Source of the DNA: an uncultured Pseudomonadota bacterium
GTDB taxonomy: Bacteria > Pseudomonadota > Alphaproteobacteria > Rs-D84
Direction: 5' to 3'
Assembly: GCA_902788485.1 (NCBI GenBank)
Contig: CADAKI010000008.1
Span: 1 to 50,420, forward strand
Length of the DNA stretch: 50,420 nucleotides
In this document: positions 33,498 to 42,428 of the stretch, in pieces
How the letters are laid out: the number at the start of each line of letters is the position of its first letter
Position numbering within the stretch: the first letter of the stretch is position 1
Position numbers and translations under genes: made by a program
The notes under the pieces: model-generated
The model's input: only the letters and a program-made list of their open reading frames with translations
What the model was told of the DNA's origin: nothing
The model's database searches: none

Positions 33498-34907
33498 ATG
33501 AAACCGAAACATTTAATTATAATTGGATTTGGTCCTGTAGCTAACTATAAGTATTGTAGATGTATTTTTCGTCAAATAGAAAAAGGCTATATTCACTCCT
33601 ACTCTGTGGTAGATTTACAAAGCCAAAAAAACGCTATTTTACAAAGATTAAAAAAAATGCCTATAAAGCCATTTAAAGTGTTTTTTTTAGCAGACGACAA
33701 CCCAAATTCTGGTTACAGAAAAAACGTTAAGGAATTTGATGATATATGTAAAAAATTATCAAAAGAAATGGACTTGAAGGTTGTTATTGCTACAGAAGCT
33801 CGAGCTCATAAACCATACTTGGAATATTGTGTAAAAAACAACATTGATTCTCTTGTCACAAAACCAATTACAACACCTGTCCATAACGGTGTTTTTGCTC
33901 CTAAAGAATTATCCAAAGAGCTAAAAAAACTTATTGATTTATCTAAAAATACTTCTGCAAATCATGCAGTTATATGTCTTGGTCGTTATCATGAAATATA
34001 TGAAAAGAATGTACGCGAAACAATCCAACAGAAAATGAATATATTAAAAGCTCCTATTACATCTATACATTTAAAAACCGCGTCTGGTGTATGGAATATG
34101 TTTTCAGAATATGAAACTAGAGAAGACCATCCATACAAATACGGTTACGGCATGTTAATGCACGGGGCCTATCATTACATTGATATTTTTATGAATTTAT
34201 TACGTATGAACAAAAGCATATATCCAAATCATAAACTTTCTTTGTACATTTCAACATATTCTGCAGCTCCAAAAGACCAGTCTATTCGAATACCGAATAC
34301 ATTAAATCAATTATTAACTGGGTACAAAAATAAAAGCACCAAATTGCCCCGTAAAAATTATGGAGAAACAGATATTGTTGCAAATATATGTCTTAAAGAT
34401 GAAACGACAAAACAGGTATTAACATTAGGTACTTTGGCATTGGAACAAACTACACCAGGATTTAGGCATTGGCAAAACTTTCCAAAGGTTCCTTATAATA
34501 TAAATGGTAGATTACACTCTACAGAATTAGATGTCAGATTATCAACTGTTTTTTCAATTTCTGGTAACGTTGTAAAATTTCCGATAAGTGCTAGAAATTC
34601 TGTTACAGATTTACGAGGGCGTAATTTTGGAAGAATAATAACCCGTTCTAATGCCGTCTTGTTAGGGGACCAAGAGTTTTATCACGAGAAAGAAATACAT
34701 CGTGAATATGGCAATTCTTTCTCTTTTACCGCAGAACTACAAATATTTGATGAATGGTTACAAGGTAGAGAAACAAAAAGTAGTTTGGCGTCACATCTAC
34801 CGTCTGTAATATTACTACAAAAACTAGCAGAAAGCATATCTAAACCAGGAAAAGAAATAAAAATACCATTTGATTTCGAAACCTATGAAACAAAATTGGA
34901 GATTTAA
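33498..34907 (+). CDS. Gfo/Idh/MocA-like oxidoreductase
   Basis: 469 aa from the ATG at 33498, which has AAAAGGAC upstream; the longer frame overlaps the glycosyltransferase. N-terminal Rossmann-type start IIIGFGPVANYKYC, then VVIATEARAHKPYLEYCVKNNIDSLVTKPIT, the hallmark 'K-P' segment of the family. GYGMLMHGAYHYIDIF offers the catalytic His/Asp region. Longer than usual (~350 aa), with an insert near 270-330. Probably NAD(P)-dependent oxidation or reduction of a sugar or cyclitol. Substrate unknown. Confidence 0.75.
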   Translation: MKPKHLIIIGFGPVANYKYCRCIFRQIEKGYIHSYSVVDLQSQKNAILQRLKKMPIKPFKVFFLADDNPNSGYRKNVKEFDDICKKLSKEMDLKVVIATEARAHKPYLEYCVKNNIDSLVTKPITTPVHNGVFAPKELSKELKKLIDLSKNTSANHAVICLGRYHEIYEKNVRETIQQKMNILKAPITSIHLKTASGVWNMFSEYETREDHPYKYGYGMLMHGAYHYIDIFMNLLRMNKSIYPNHKLSLYISTYSAAPKDQSIRIPNTLNQLLTGYKNKSTKLPRKNYGETDIVANICLKDETTKQVLTLGTLALEQTTPGFRHWQNFPKVPYNINGRLHSTELDVRLSTVFSISGNVVKFPISARNSVTDLRGRNFGRIITRSNAVLLGDQEFYHEKEIHREYGNSFSFTAELQIFDEWLQGRETKSSLASHLPSVILLQKLAESISKPGKEIKIPFDFETYETKLEI

Positions 34908-34918
34908 TATAATCACAC

Positions 34919-35791
34919 ATGGATAATTTAGCAGACTTTTTATATAATAGTTTTCCAAATTGTAAAATATCTTATCTTGCGGAAGGCGACGATTCTATTG
35001 CTTATATGGTGGGCGAAGATATATTTAGATTTCCAAAACAACCTTCTGGTTACAAAAATTACATTTTTGAAAGCAAACTAACTCAATTTCTCAAATCTGA
35101 ATGTTTGCTAAATGTCGGGGTTCCAGAGATTTTTACTAACCAAGCAAATGGTATCTATTATTCTCAACACAGGGCATTAAAGGGGCATAAATGGAATTTT
35201 CAAACCATCAATTCTATGTCACAAAAACAACGACAGAATTTTATTTATAGCATTGTAGATGTATTGTTAAATCTTGCAAAAACAAACATCTCTAAACTAC
35301 AAAAAGCCGTTCCTGAATTGTGTATCAAAAGCGCGGTAGATATAACTTTAAACACAGATCATTTGGATTATCTTGCTAATTTTTTTACACCAAACGAAAT
35401 TCAAACCATACAAACTAGATATTACAGTGCAAAAAACAACCTAAAAACCGAATCGCAAAAAGTACTGTTACATAATGATTTTACTGGAAATAACGTACTT
35501 ATTGATACTTCTTCTGGACAAATTACAGGCATTATAGATTGGTGTAATTCCATGATAGGTAGCCCTTTGATAGATTTCTGCAAATTATATAATCCTGTTC
35601 ATAACGATTTGTTGGTAGATTTATTATCAGAATACAATTTTCGAGCAAAAACCAATATAAAAATAGACCAAATTAACGAATTGGAAATATTTAATTTAAC
35701 GAATGTGATTTTGTTAGACAATTTGGATTATGTTCATCTTGAAATTAAAGCGAACAAAATGCGCATGTTATTAGGAAATAAATATAATTGA
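34919..35791 (+). CDS. Aminoglycoside phosphotransferase-family kinase
   Basis: 290 aa. Protein-kinase-like fold of the APH/choline kinase group: Brenner motif LLHNDFTGNNVLID with catalytic Asp and metal Asn, then IIDWCN for the second metal Asp. The N-terminal lobe includes a DSIAYMVGEDIFRFPK nucleotide strand. In a glycan cluster it more likely phosphorylates a sugar, choline-like alcohol or amino alcohol than an antibiotic, but that is inference. Last intact gene before the right 33-bp repeat. Confidence 0.82.
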   Translation: MDNLADFLYNSFPNCKISYLAEGDDSIAYMVGEDIFRFPKQPSGYKNYIFESKLTQFLKSECLLNVGVPEIFTNQANGIYYSQHRALKGHKWNFQTINSMSQKQRQNFIYSIVDVLLNLAKTNISKLQKAVPELCIKSAVDITLNTDHLDYLANFFTPNEIQTIQTRYYSAKNNLKTESQKVLLHNDFTGNNVLIDTSSGQITGIIDWCNSMIGSPLIDFCKLYNPVHNDLLVDLLSEYNFRAKTNIKIDQINELEIFNLTNVILLDNLDYVHLEIKANKMRMLLGNKYN

Positions 35792-35833
35792 ATGAATAAA
35801 ATATCTATAATAACTAAGTTCTTGCTCTCCTAC

Positions 35834-35866
35834 TATCCTGTTATCATGCTTGCGACATTGTTTGCG
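35834..35866 (+). repeat. 33-bp direct repeat, right copy
   Basis: Identical to 28965-28997. It lies directly upstream of, or within, a decayed small gene. Confidence 0.9.
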
Positions 35867-36096
35867 CAGAATATACCCAACGCAAAGTATCCGACAGGCA
35901 TCATTATTGACCTAAAAAGCCCCCAAGGGAACGTTTTCTATCTTATGGGGCCGGCTATAATCGGCTTATACGGGAACTTAGCTTGTCGGCCGAAGAAATT
36001 GCCGAATTCAAACTCGAACAATCCCGCGCAACAACATACCACACCCACCTTAACCTTTTACGCAAATGGTTTGGAATTGTGTTTGTTGACAGTTAA
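35846..36096 (+). pseudogene. Frameshifted remnant of a small conserved gene
   Basis: One frame reads MLATLFAQNIPNAKYPTGIIIDLKSPQGNVFYLMG (given here in two parts: start in the repeat; YPTGIIIDLKSPQGNVFYLM is the informative part). From 35962 another frame continues RLIRELSLSAEEIAEFKLEQ and on to a stop at 36094-36096. Joining the two frames gives one plausible small protein, so an indel near 35955 broke it. The true start is unclear. Perhaps interrupted by the cluster that the 33-bp repeats delimit. Confidence 0.5.
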
Positions 36097-36105
36097 AAAA
36101 CACAT

Positions 36106-38028
36106 TTAACTCTGTTCGTCTATAATCTTGCCAAGTTTTTCAAACAGGCATTTAAAATTGTCAAATTTATTGTCTGCATTATCAAAACTTATCACCGTTT
36201 CTGCAAATTGTGCTTTATTCCCATGAAACTTTCTATAAGACGATAAATTTGTATCTACAGTTTCATTACCCAAATTATCTTTAACAAGATTTACTTTTGT
36301 ACTCGACTTTCCAACTGATTCTAATAAGTCATCTGGAAAATAGTCTTCTATTTCAAAACCTTCTGCTTTATCTTTCATATGAATTTTAGCCTGAGGTATG
36401 GGTAATTGCAGTATATATACATTTTTGTCTTGTGTTTTAATATCAGGAATATCTGGTGTTGGTACGAAACCTTGTTTTTGACCGAGACCATCAAAATACT
36501 TTTTCCCTTCACCATCTGCATCAAATATTCCAATTATTTTTTTATTTGGTATATTGGGCATTTTTGCCATCAAATTACTTAGCGCATTGGCACCACTACC
36601 ACCCGTATCCTCAGATAACCCAACTACATCAAAAGGTATTTCTACACCGGGATTTAATTCTGTCCACGCCTTGTTTATTATTTTAGGGTCTGTCTTCCCT
36701 TCGGTTAATATAACAGGTTTATTACTTTGAACGACTTGAGAATAAAATGCATACGTATTTTGATAAACATCAAAAGCTTCTTTAAATTCAGAAAAACCTT
36801 CCGCGCTTTTTGTCTCGTACCCGTTATCTACATTTTTATCCAATTCTATTATTTGATATCCTTCTTTAAATTCCTTATCCATTCCTAATAAAAATATTGG
36901 CGAATGAGATGTTATTATGAATTGTATTTTTGGAAACAATCTTATTAACTTAGGCAGTGCCTGAGACACCAAGTAGTTGTGTAAATGATTTTCTATTTCA
37001 TCTATTAAAACAATTCCTTCCATCTCATTTAAATTTTTGTAGTTCTTTCCATTATAATCAGCATCTTTTATTATCGATAAAAATAAATTTAATAATAAGG
37101 ATTCTCCCAATGATAATTGCGATATGTTTGGCAAAGTTATTACATTTGAGGCAGCATCTATAATTGATAATTGTCTATTATTTCTAGGACCAATTCCTAT
37201 ACGCTGTTTTTTTCCAGTGTTTCCAAATATTACATTTATAATTTTCAATATTTCTTGATATAAATCTTCTGACAAGCCTTGATACCAACAAATTTGTTGT
37301 CTGGTTCTTAATATAGTACCATCTGGCTGTTTTTGATCTGGCAAAACCAATTCGCCACATTTTTTATCATAAACTTCCTTGTCGTATAACAAATCCATTA
37401 ACCAACTTTTGTTGTCTTCAAAATCATTAGTATATAAAATGTTACGGTTAGAAATATTTGAAAAATTTTGACGGTTAGAGTACCGTTGTGGCTTAATCAA
37501 AGCATCTTCGTTTAACCAGGCAGGTAACGTTGTTCTATCAGAAGGAAAATATTTTAATATATTGTTGTCAATAAGTTCTTTTGCCCGTATCTTATCTCTA
37601 GGATTAAAACTAAAATAATCTGTAGCAGCATTTTGTATTAGATTCCAATCTTCATTAGGTTTGGTAAAACCATCGATCTTTTCTATGTTACTTTTGGTGT
37701 TGCTTAATTGATACTCAACAGAATAGACATTGTTTGTATAATCTAACCTTGCATAATAAAATCTGGCATTATTTATGTAAAATGGAGACCTTATCTTATA
37801 CACAAAATTTCTTTCTACTTCATTATCGTCATATGCATTTTGTTTTAATGCAATCAATCCATTAACTATATGAGACAAAATTACAGTTTTTCCTGTTCCG
37901 TTTTTTCCAACAATAACCAGTGGTTTAGGGGTCGTTTTATTGCCATTTTCGTCTTTATTGAAAGGCATATCCAAAACAAAATGTTTTAATGGGCCATAAT
38001 TTTGTATATTTATCTTTTCCAAATACAT
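36106..38028 (-). CDS. AAA ATPase with TOPRIM-like domain (OLD-family nuclease)
   Basis: 640 aa from the ATG at 38028, which has AAAAGGTG upstream. ABC/SMC-type ATPase: INIQNYGPLKHF opening, Walker A VGKNGTGKT, a LSLGESLLLNLFLSI signature, Walker B EGIVLIDEIENHLHN, and ITSHSPIFL. The C-terminal part has a TOPRIM pattern: VILTEGKTDPKII and IIGIFDADGEGKKYF. This architecture is shared by OLD nucleases and GajA. Such proteins defend against phage or plasmids. No UvrD-like helicase (GajB) or reverse transcriptase is adjacent, so a single-gene system is likely. Confidence 0.82.
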   Translation of the reverse strand: MYLEKINIQNYGPLKHFVLDMPFNKDENGNKTTPKPLVIVGKNGTGKTVILSHIVNGLIALKQNAYDDNEVERNFVYKIRSPFYINNARFYYARLDYTNNVYSVEYQLSNTKSNIEKIDGFTKPNEDWNLIQNAATDYFSFNPRDKIRAKELIDNNILKYFPSDRTTLPAWLNEDALIKPQRYSNRQNFSNISNRNILYTNDFEDNKSWLMDLLYDKEVYDKKCGELVLPDQKQPDGTILRTRQQICWYQGLSEDLYQEILKIINVIFGNTGKKQRIGIGPRNNRQLSIIDAASNVITLPNISQLSLGESLLLNLFLSIIKDADYNGKNYKNLNEMEGIVLIDEIENHLHNYLVSQALPKLIRLFPKIQFIITSHSPIFLLGMDKEFKEGYQIIELDKNVDNGYETKSAEGFSEFKEAFDVYQNTYAFYSQVVQSNKPVILTEGKTDPKIINKAWTELNPGVEIPFDVVGLSEDTGGSGANALSNLMAKMPNIPNKKIIGIFDADGEGKKYFDGLGQKQGFVPTPDIPDIKTQDKNVYILQLPIPQAKIHMKDKAEGFEIEDYFPDDLLESVGKSSTKVNLVKDNLGNETVDTNLSSYRKFHGNKAQFAETVISFDNADNKFDNFKCLFEKLGKIIDEQS

Positions 38029-38275
38029 GTTCACACCTTTTTTCTGTTGGTCTTTATTTAGGTAAAAAATCTTGGTTTTCAAGTGTTTTATATGTAAAAA
38101 CGGCAATTTTATTTAGATATTATTTAGTTGAATAAAACGAAATCTACGGCATATAGAACAACAAGCCAAAGGAGTTCGTTTTGTTACATATTTGCTACAT
38201 AGTATGGCATTTGGTATGAGAGTAAAATGGCGGAAAGGGGCGGAAATCGGGCAAACAACCTGTTTGAGTTCAGAC
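38029..38275. other. Gene-free right end of the island
   Basis: No credible coding sequence. Purine-rich and A/T-rich DNA between the OLD-like gene and the tRNA-Arg fragment. Its position beside the attachment-like copy is where an integrase gene would usually end, but none can be read. Confidence 0.5.
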
Positions 38276-38509
38276 GATTTCTAATCTGTGGGTTGCAGGT
38301 TCGAGTCCTGCTGGGCGCGCCACAAATTCAAACCGCCATTTCGGCGGTTTTAATTTGTGAAGTGTCCAGAAGATTGACGAGAATCAATCGCCAACAATGA
38401 TGTTGTTGGCTGGTTCGAAAACAAGTAGATTTTGGAAGTGATAACGCACCAAAATCGTTACGGTTTCCCCGCAGGCATTTATGCCGAGGGAGTCCTGCTG
38501 GGCGCGCCA
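38276..38509 (+). repeat. tRNA-Arg 3' half plus tail cassette, right island copy
   Basis: 38276-38322 repeats tRNA-Arg(TCT) from the anticodon stem to CCA; without the 5' half it cannot be a tRNA. The cassette follows and matches 28706-28899 except in two hairpins: the terminator stem (CCGCC/GGCGG instead of CCGGC/GCCGG) and the last hairpin (GGCATTTATGCC instead of ACACAACCGTGTTGT). It ends with the 20-base tRNA copy at 38490-38509. Confidence 0.85.
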
Positions 38510-38584
38510 TCCGTCTTTGCCACAGGCAAAGCCGCGATTGGTGTTTTTTTTATAGTGTTTTAATTTCGGATAATTTAAATTTTT

Positions 38585-39733
38585 TTATATTTCAACCGCA
38601 TTGGCGGATGCCCATGCCCAATGCAAATTATATCCGCCTAAATCGCCCGCAATGTCCACGCATTCGCCAATGAAATATAAGCCCGGACACAATTTTGATT
38701 CCATCGTTTTGGACGATATCTGCGTCGTTGAAACACCACCACGGGTGACCTCGGCCCCGGCAAAGCCGAATAATGAAAAATCGGTGGGGGTTAAATTTAT
38801 CTGTTGTATGCGGGTGGTCAAACCTTGTAATTCAATGTCCCGAATGTCGGCGATGTTGCGTGTGTCGTGGGTTAAAAATTCCGCCAATTTATTTGGTAGT
38901 TTTGTCGTCAATATTGTTTTTAATTGTTTGCGGCCGTGTTGTTTTTTCTGTTCGCGCAACCAATCGTATGCGTCAATCCCCGGCATCAGGTTTATTGTAA
39001 AACCCGACATGCAATCACGAACCGTTGTGCGATATATTGCCGGTCCGCCCAGTCCAAAATGCGTGAATAACATATCGTCACGGATTTTTTCACGTCCGAT
39101 TATGATTTCAACCGGGATTGATATGCCGGCAAGTGATGTGTCAAAAATTTTTGCCTTGATTCCGCAAAGGGCGGGGCGGGGTGGTATGATTTTATGTCCA
39201 AATTGTTTCGCGATTTTGTATCCGATATCTGATACGCCCAGGGGCGCGTAAGACATGCCGCCGGTGGCGATAATCAATTTTGTGGATGTGAATTTTTTGT
39301 GTTCTGTGGTTGTGACGATGAATTTGTTGTCCGTTTTTTCGACCGCGGTGACGGTTGTGTTTTGAAATATTTTTGCACTATGCGCGTCTGATAATAATGC
39401 GGTTACGATGTGTTGGGCGTCGTCGGCAAAAAATTGACCCGGCGCCTTTTCATGAATTGGGATTTTATGTGATTTAACCCAATTTACCGCGTCGGCGGGT
39501 GTAAAGCGCGTCAGGGCAGAACGCGTAAAATTCGGATTTTCACCAAAATAATGTGATGTGTCGGCGTGCATATTTGTAAAGTTGCATTTGCCACCGCCGG
39601 ACACCGCAACGCGTCGGGCAGGGGTTAGCCCCATGTCCAAAATGCATACTGATTTTTTTGCACGCATGGCGCGACCGGCGGCAAACATGCCCGATGCCCC
39701 CGCACCAATGATGATGATATCGAATTCTTGCAT
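38585..39733 (-). CDS. BaiN/HI0933-family FAD-dependent oxidoreductase
   Basis: 382 aa from the ATG at 39733, where the FAD-binding start IIIIGAGASGMFAAGRA follows directly; the longer frame adds a Lys-rich leader without support. Family marks: RRVAVSGGGKCNFTN, a middle ATGGMSYAPLG, and a C-terminal FAD loop LYFIGECVDIAGDLGGYNLHWAWASA. Flavoprotein of uncertain substrate. No clear ribosome site. Just outside the island, divergent from tRNA-Met. Confidence 0.9.
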   Translation of the reverse strand: MQEFDIIIIGAGASGMFAAGRAMRAKKSVCILDMGLTPARRVAVSGGGKCNFTNMHADTSHYFGENPNFTRSALTRFTPADAVNWVKSHKIPIHEKAPGQFFADDAQHIVTALLSDAHSAKIFQNTTVTAVEKTDNKFIVTTTEHKKFTSTKLIIATGGMSYAPLGVSDIGYKIAKQFGHKIIPPRPALCGIKAKIFDTSLAGISIPVEIIIGREKIRDDMLFTHFGLGGPAIYRTTVRDCMSGFTINLMPGIDAYDWLREQKKQHGRKQLKTILTTKLPNKLAEFLTHDTRNIADIRDIELQGLTTRIQQINLTPTDFSLFGFAGAEVTRGGVSTTQISSKTMESKLCPGLYFIGECVDIAGDLGGYNLHWAWASANAVEI

Positions 39734-39826
39734 GATTATAATTTTTGCATATTTTCGCCAGAAAATAAAGAGTTTTAATTTTTTTGACTTGCGCACCCAA
39801 AAAAAAGGTGTAATAATCCGTTCCGT

Positions 39827-39903
39827 GGGTTATTAGCTCAGTTGGTTAGAGCGGAGCGCTCATAACGCTTTGGTCGTGGGTTCGAGTCCTACATAACCCA
39901 CCA
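39827..39903 (+). tRNA. tRNA-Met(CAT) (elongator; Ile2 not excluded)
   Basis: 77 nt with CCA. Acceptor GGGTTAT pairs with ATAACCC; the anticodon loop CTCATAA gives CAT. The first acceptor pair is formed, so it is not an initiator. A terminator hairpin GCGCACG/CGTGCG with T7 follows at about 39912-39936. No tail cassette. Confidence 0.9.
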
Positions 39904-39974
39904 CAAAATTTGTGCGCACGGTTTCGTGCGTTTTTTTATTTCTATTTTTATGATATTTGTATAAACTGTGTTCC

Positions 39975-41246
39975 ATGACAGAATTGGTTCAGATTTTAAG
40001 TGATGTGCAAAAGTTGGCGTTCGATACCATTGAGCGCACACATCAAAATGTTTTAATCATGGGCCAGGCCGGAACCGGAAAATCTACATTTATCAATTAT
40101 CTGAAAAGTGCGTCGAAAAAACGGATTGTGTGCGCGTGTCCGACCGCGGTCAGTGCACTGAATATCGGGGGACAAACAATTCACAGTTTGTTTCAAATTC
40201 AACCGCGTGATTTTATTATGCCTGAATTTTTAAAGTTAAAGGCAAAAACACGCAATATTTTGACGGCAACAGATGTGTTGATTATTGACGAGGTTTCTAT
40301 GGTCGCGCCCGATTTATTGGATGCGATGGATTTGTTGGCACGTCAGGCACGGCGGAATAATGACCCGTTTGGTGGAATTCAAATTGTCGCCATTGGTGAT
40401 TTATTTCAATTGCCGCCGGTTATTACAAATGATGCCGTGGATTATTATAGGCAAGAATACGGTTTCGAAAATTCTTATTTTTTCGACAGTCATGTGTATG
40501 CGCGGTCCGATTTTGTGCGATTTTCTTTTGATAGGGTTTATCGGCAAAATGATGGGGAACTGTTGGATAAACTGGTGCGGTTGCGCGGGGGCGATGTGGG
40601 CGCGTTGGATTTTTTTAATAAATGCAAAATTACGGATGCGGCGCGGCGCGCAAATGCGGTTTTAATTACGCCATATCGGCAACAGGCCGAATATATAAAT
40701 GCCGCACGGTTGCGTGCGATAAATGCACCGGAAATTTCTTTTGTTGGTGTGTTAGAGGGAAATTTTTCTGAAAAAGATGTGCCGGCGCCGATGAAATTAA
40801 ATTTGAAGGTTGGTGCGCTGGTTGTGTTTGTGAAAAACAGTGATAAATGGCACAACGGTTCAATGGGGCGGATTGTCGATATGGGGGTGCATGGGTTAAA
40901 GGTTGAATTGCTGAATGCGGCGCGGACGGTTGTGAATGTTAAACCAGAAAAATGGGAAAAAATCGAATATATTCGCGACGAAAATGATAGATTGCAAGAA
41001 CATGAAATCGGGTCGTATAAACAATTCCCGCTGAACCTGGGGTATGCAATGACAATTCACAAGGCCCAGGGTAAAACACTGGATGCGGTGGTGGTGGATA
41101 TTTCGCGCGGTGCGTTTGCGCATGGACAGACATATGTCGCGTTGTCGCGCACGCGTAGTGCGGCGGATATGCATGTGGCAACGCCACTGCGTCCGCGTGA
41201 TGTGATTTTTGATAAACGCGTTTTGGATTTTATGAACGCAGAATAA
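39975..41246 (+). CDS. PIF1/RecD-like superfamily 1 helicase
   Basis: 423 aa from the ATG at 39975; the TTG at 39957 is less likely. Motif I MGQAGTGKSTFINYL, motif II LIIDEVSMV, motif III IGDLFQLPPV, a VYRQ motif IV region, and the C-terminal UvrD-like MTIHKAQGKTLDAVVVD and YVALSRTRS. 5'-3' DNA helicase of the Pif1 type, used in replication or recombination. A TATAAA box about ten bases before the ATG and no ribosome site suggest a very short leader. Confidence 0.88.
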   Translation: MTELVQILSDVQKLAFDTIERTHQNVLIMGQAGTGKSTFINYLKSASKKRIVCACPTAVSALNIGGQTIHSLFQIQPRDFIMPEFLKLKAKTRNILTATDVLIIDEVSMVAPDLLDAMDLLARQARRNNDPFGGIQIVAIGDLFQLPPVITNDAVDYYRQEYGFENSYFFDSHVYARSDFVRFSFDRVYRQNDGELLDKLVRLRGGDVGALDFFNKCKITDAARRANAVLITPYRQQAEYINAARLRAINAPEISFVGVLEGNFSEKDVPAPMKLNLKVGALVVFVKNSDKWHNGSMGRIVDMGVHGLKVELLNAARTVVNVKPEKWEKIEYIRDENDRLQEHEIGSYKQFPLNLGYAMTIHKAQGKTLDAVVVDISRGAFAHGQTYVALSRTRSAADMHVATPLRPRDVIFDKRVLDFMNAE

Positions 41247-41255
41247 ATTTTTTCT

Positions 41256-42330
41256 TTATTTATATTGTTCCAAATATGCCAACATGAAATCGTCCAAATC
41301 GCCGTCCAGAACCGCGTCTGCATCCGTTTTTTCAACATCGGTGCGGACATCTTTGACCATTTGGTATGGATACAGAACGTAATTTCGGATTTGACTGCCC
41401 CACTCAATCTTTTTCTGGGCAGATTTGGCGGCGGCATCGGCATCGGCACGTTTTTTTAATTCCAATTCATACAGACGGACGCGTAAGATTTTCATCGCCA
41501 TGTCTTTGTTTTGAAATTGGCTGCGTTCGTTTTGACATGTGACGACGGTGTTGGTTGGTATGTGTGTTATACGAACCGCACTGTCGGTTTTGTTGACGTG
41601 TTGACCGCCGGCACCGGACGAGCGATATGTGTCGATGCGTAAATCTTTTTCATTGATTTCGATTTCAATATTGTCGTCAATGTCCGGCCAAACATCAACC
41701 GATGCAAAACTGGTTTGGCGTTTGCCGTTTGCATTAAATGGTGATATGCGGACCAGGCGATGGACCCCAACCTCAGACCGCAGCCATCCGTATGCACGCG
41801 TGCCATCGATTTTCATTGTGATGCTTTTTATGCCGGCAACATCGCCCGGGTGTTCGTCAACAATTTCACATGAAAATCCGTGCCGTTCCGCCCAACGGGT
41901 GTACATGCGGGTTAACATTTGTGCCCAATCCATGGCCTCGGTCCCGCCGGCGCCGGCCTGGATAAATATAAATGCGTTGGTGTTGTCGTTGGGACCATTA
42001 AATAATGTTATAAATTTTGCGCGCTTTGCGCGTTCGGATAAAGATTCAATGGCGGATAATACGTCCGTGTCATCGGGGGCGATTTGATATAAATCGTTCA
42101 GATTTTTATAATCAGATTCCAATGCAGAAAAATCAGCCAATGTTTTTTCCAGGTTTGATTTCTTTTGCAATAATGCACGTGCGGCATCCGCGTCCGACCA
42201 CAGGTTTTCATCCGCGGCGCGTTCGTTTAATTCCGCCAATTCAGATTTTATTTTGTCAGGGTCAAAGAAACCCCCTTAACGATATTATATCGTTTTGGAT
42301 TTCGGACAAGATTTCGTTTTGTGTAATCAT
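41256..42330 (-). CDS. prfB: Peptide chain release factor 2 with programmed +1 frameshift
   Basis: Recognises UGA and UAA stops. The zero frame starts at 42330 (MITQNEILSEIQNDIISLRGF) and reaches CTT TGA C, with the in-frame stop at 42264-42262. An AGGGGG element lies just upstream of the slippery CTT, exactly as in classical prfB autoregulation. After a +1 shift the frame continues DPDKIKSELAELNE and on to 41256. The GGQ loop is SSGAGGQHVNKTD. The codon-recognition region is in domain 2 and ends with the usual KDVRTDVEKTDADAVLDGDLDDF. About 350 aa in all. Confidence 0.95.
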
Positions 42331-42428
42331 ACTGATTATGATAAAGGTTTTGTTTGTTAAATCAATAAATAATTGCATTGGGCGTATAAATGTGATAAAA
42401 TTTAGCATAAGCGAGAGAGGTTTTTTAT

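Larger units (their letters stand above)
28629..38509. mobile_element. Genomic island between tRNA-Arg(TCT) and a copy of its 3' half
   Basis: About 9.6 kb between direct repeats of ~235 bp (28659-28899 and 38276-38509). Each repeat contains the tRNA from the anticodon stem to CCA plus a tail cassette. Insertion at the anticodon loop of a tRNA is a classic tyrosine-integrase pattern. The genes inside are visibly more AT-rich and use different codons from the flanks. No integrase gene is present, so the element is decayed or mobilised in trans. Confidence 0.7.

Noticed and set aside
35792..36109. Intact 105-residue gene after the kinase
   Set aside because: Its second half lies out of frame with a better-looking protein frame, so it is read as a frameshifted remnant.
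36106..38028. Complete Gabija system
   Set aside because: The ATPase/TOPRIM part fits GajA, but there is no UvrD-like GajB gene next to it.
38276..38322. Second tRNA-Arg(TCT)
   Set aside because: Only the 3' half from the anticodon stem is present; the D-arm and 5' acceptor strand are absent.
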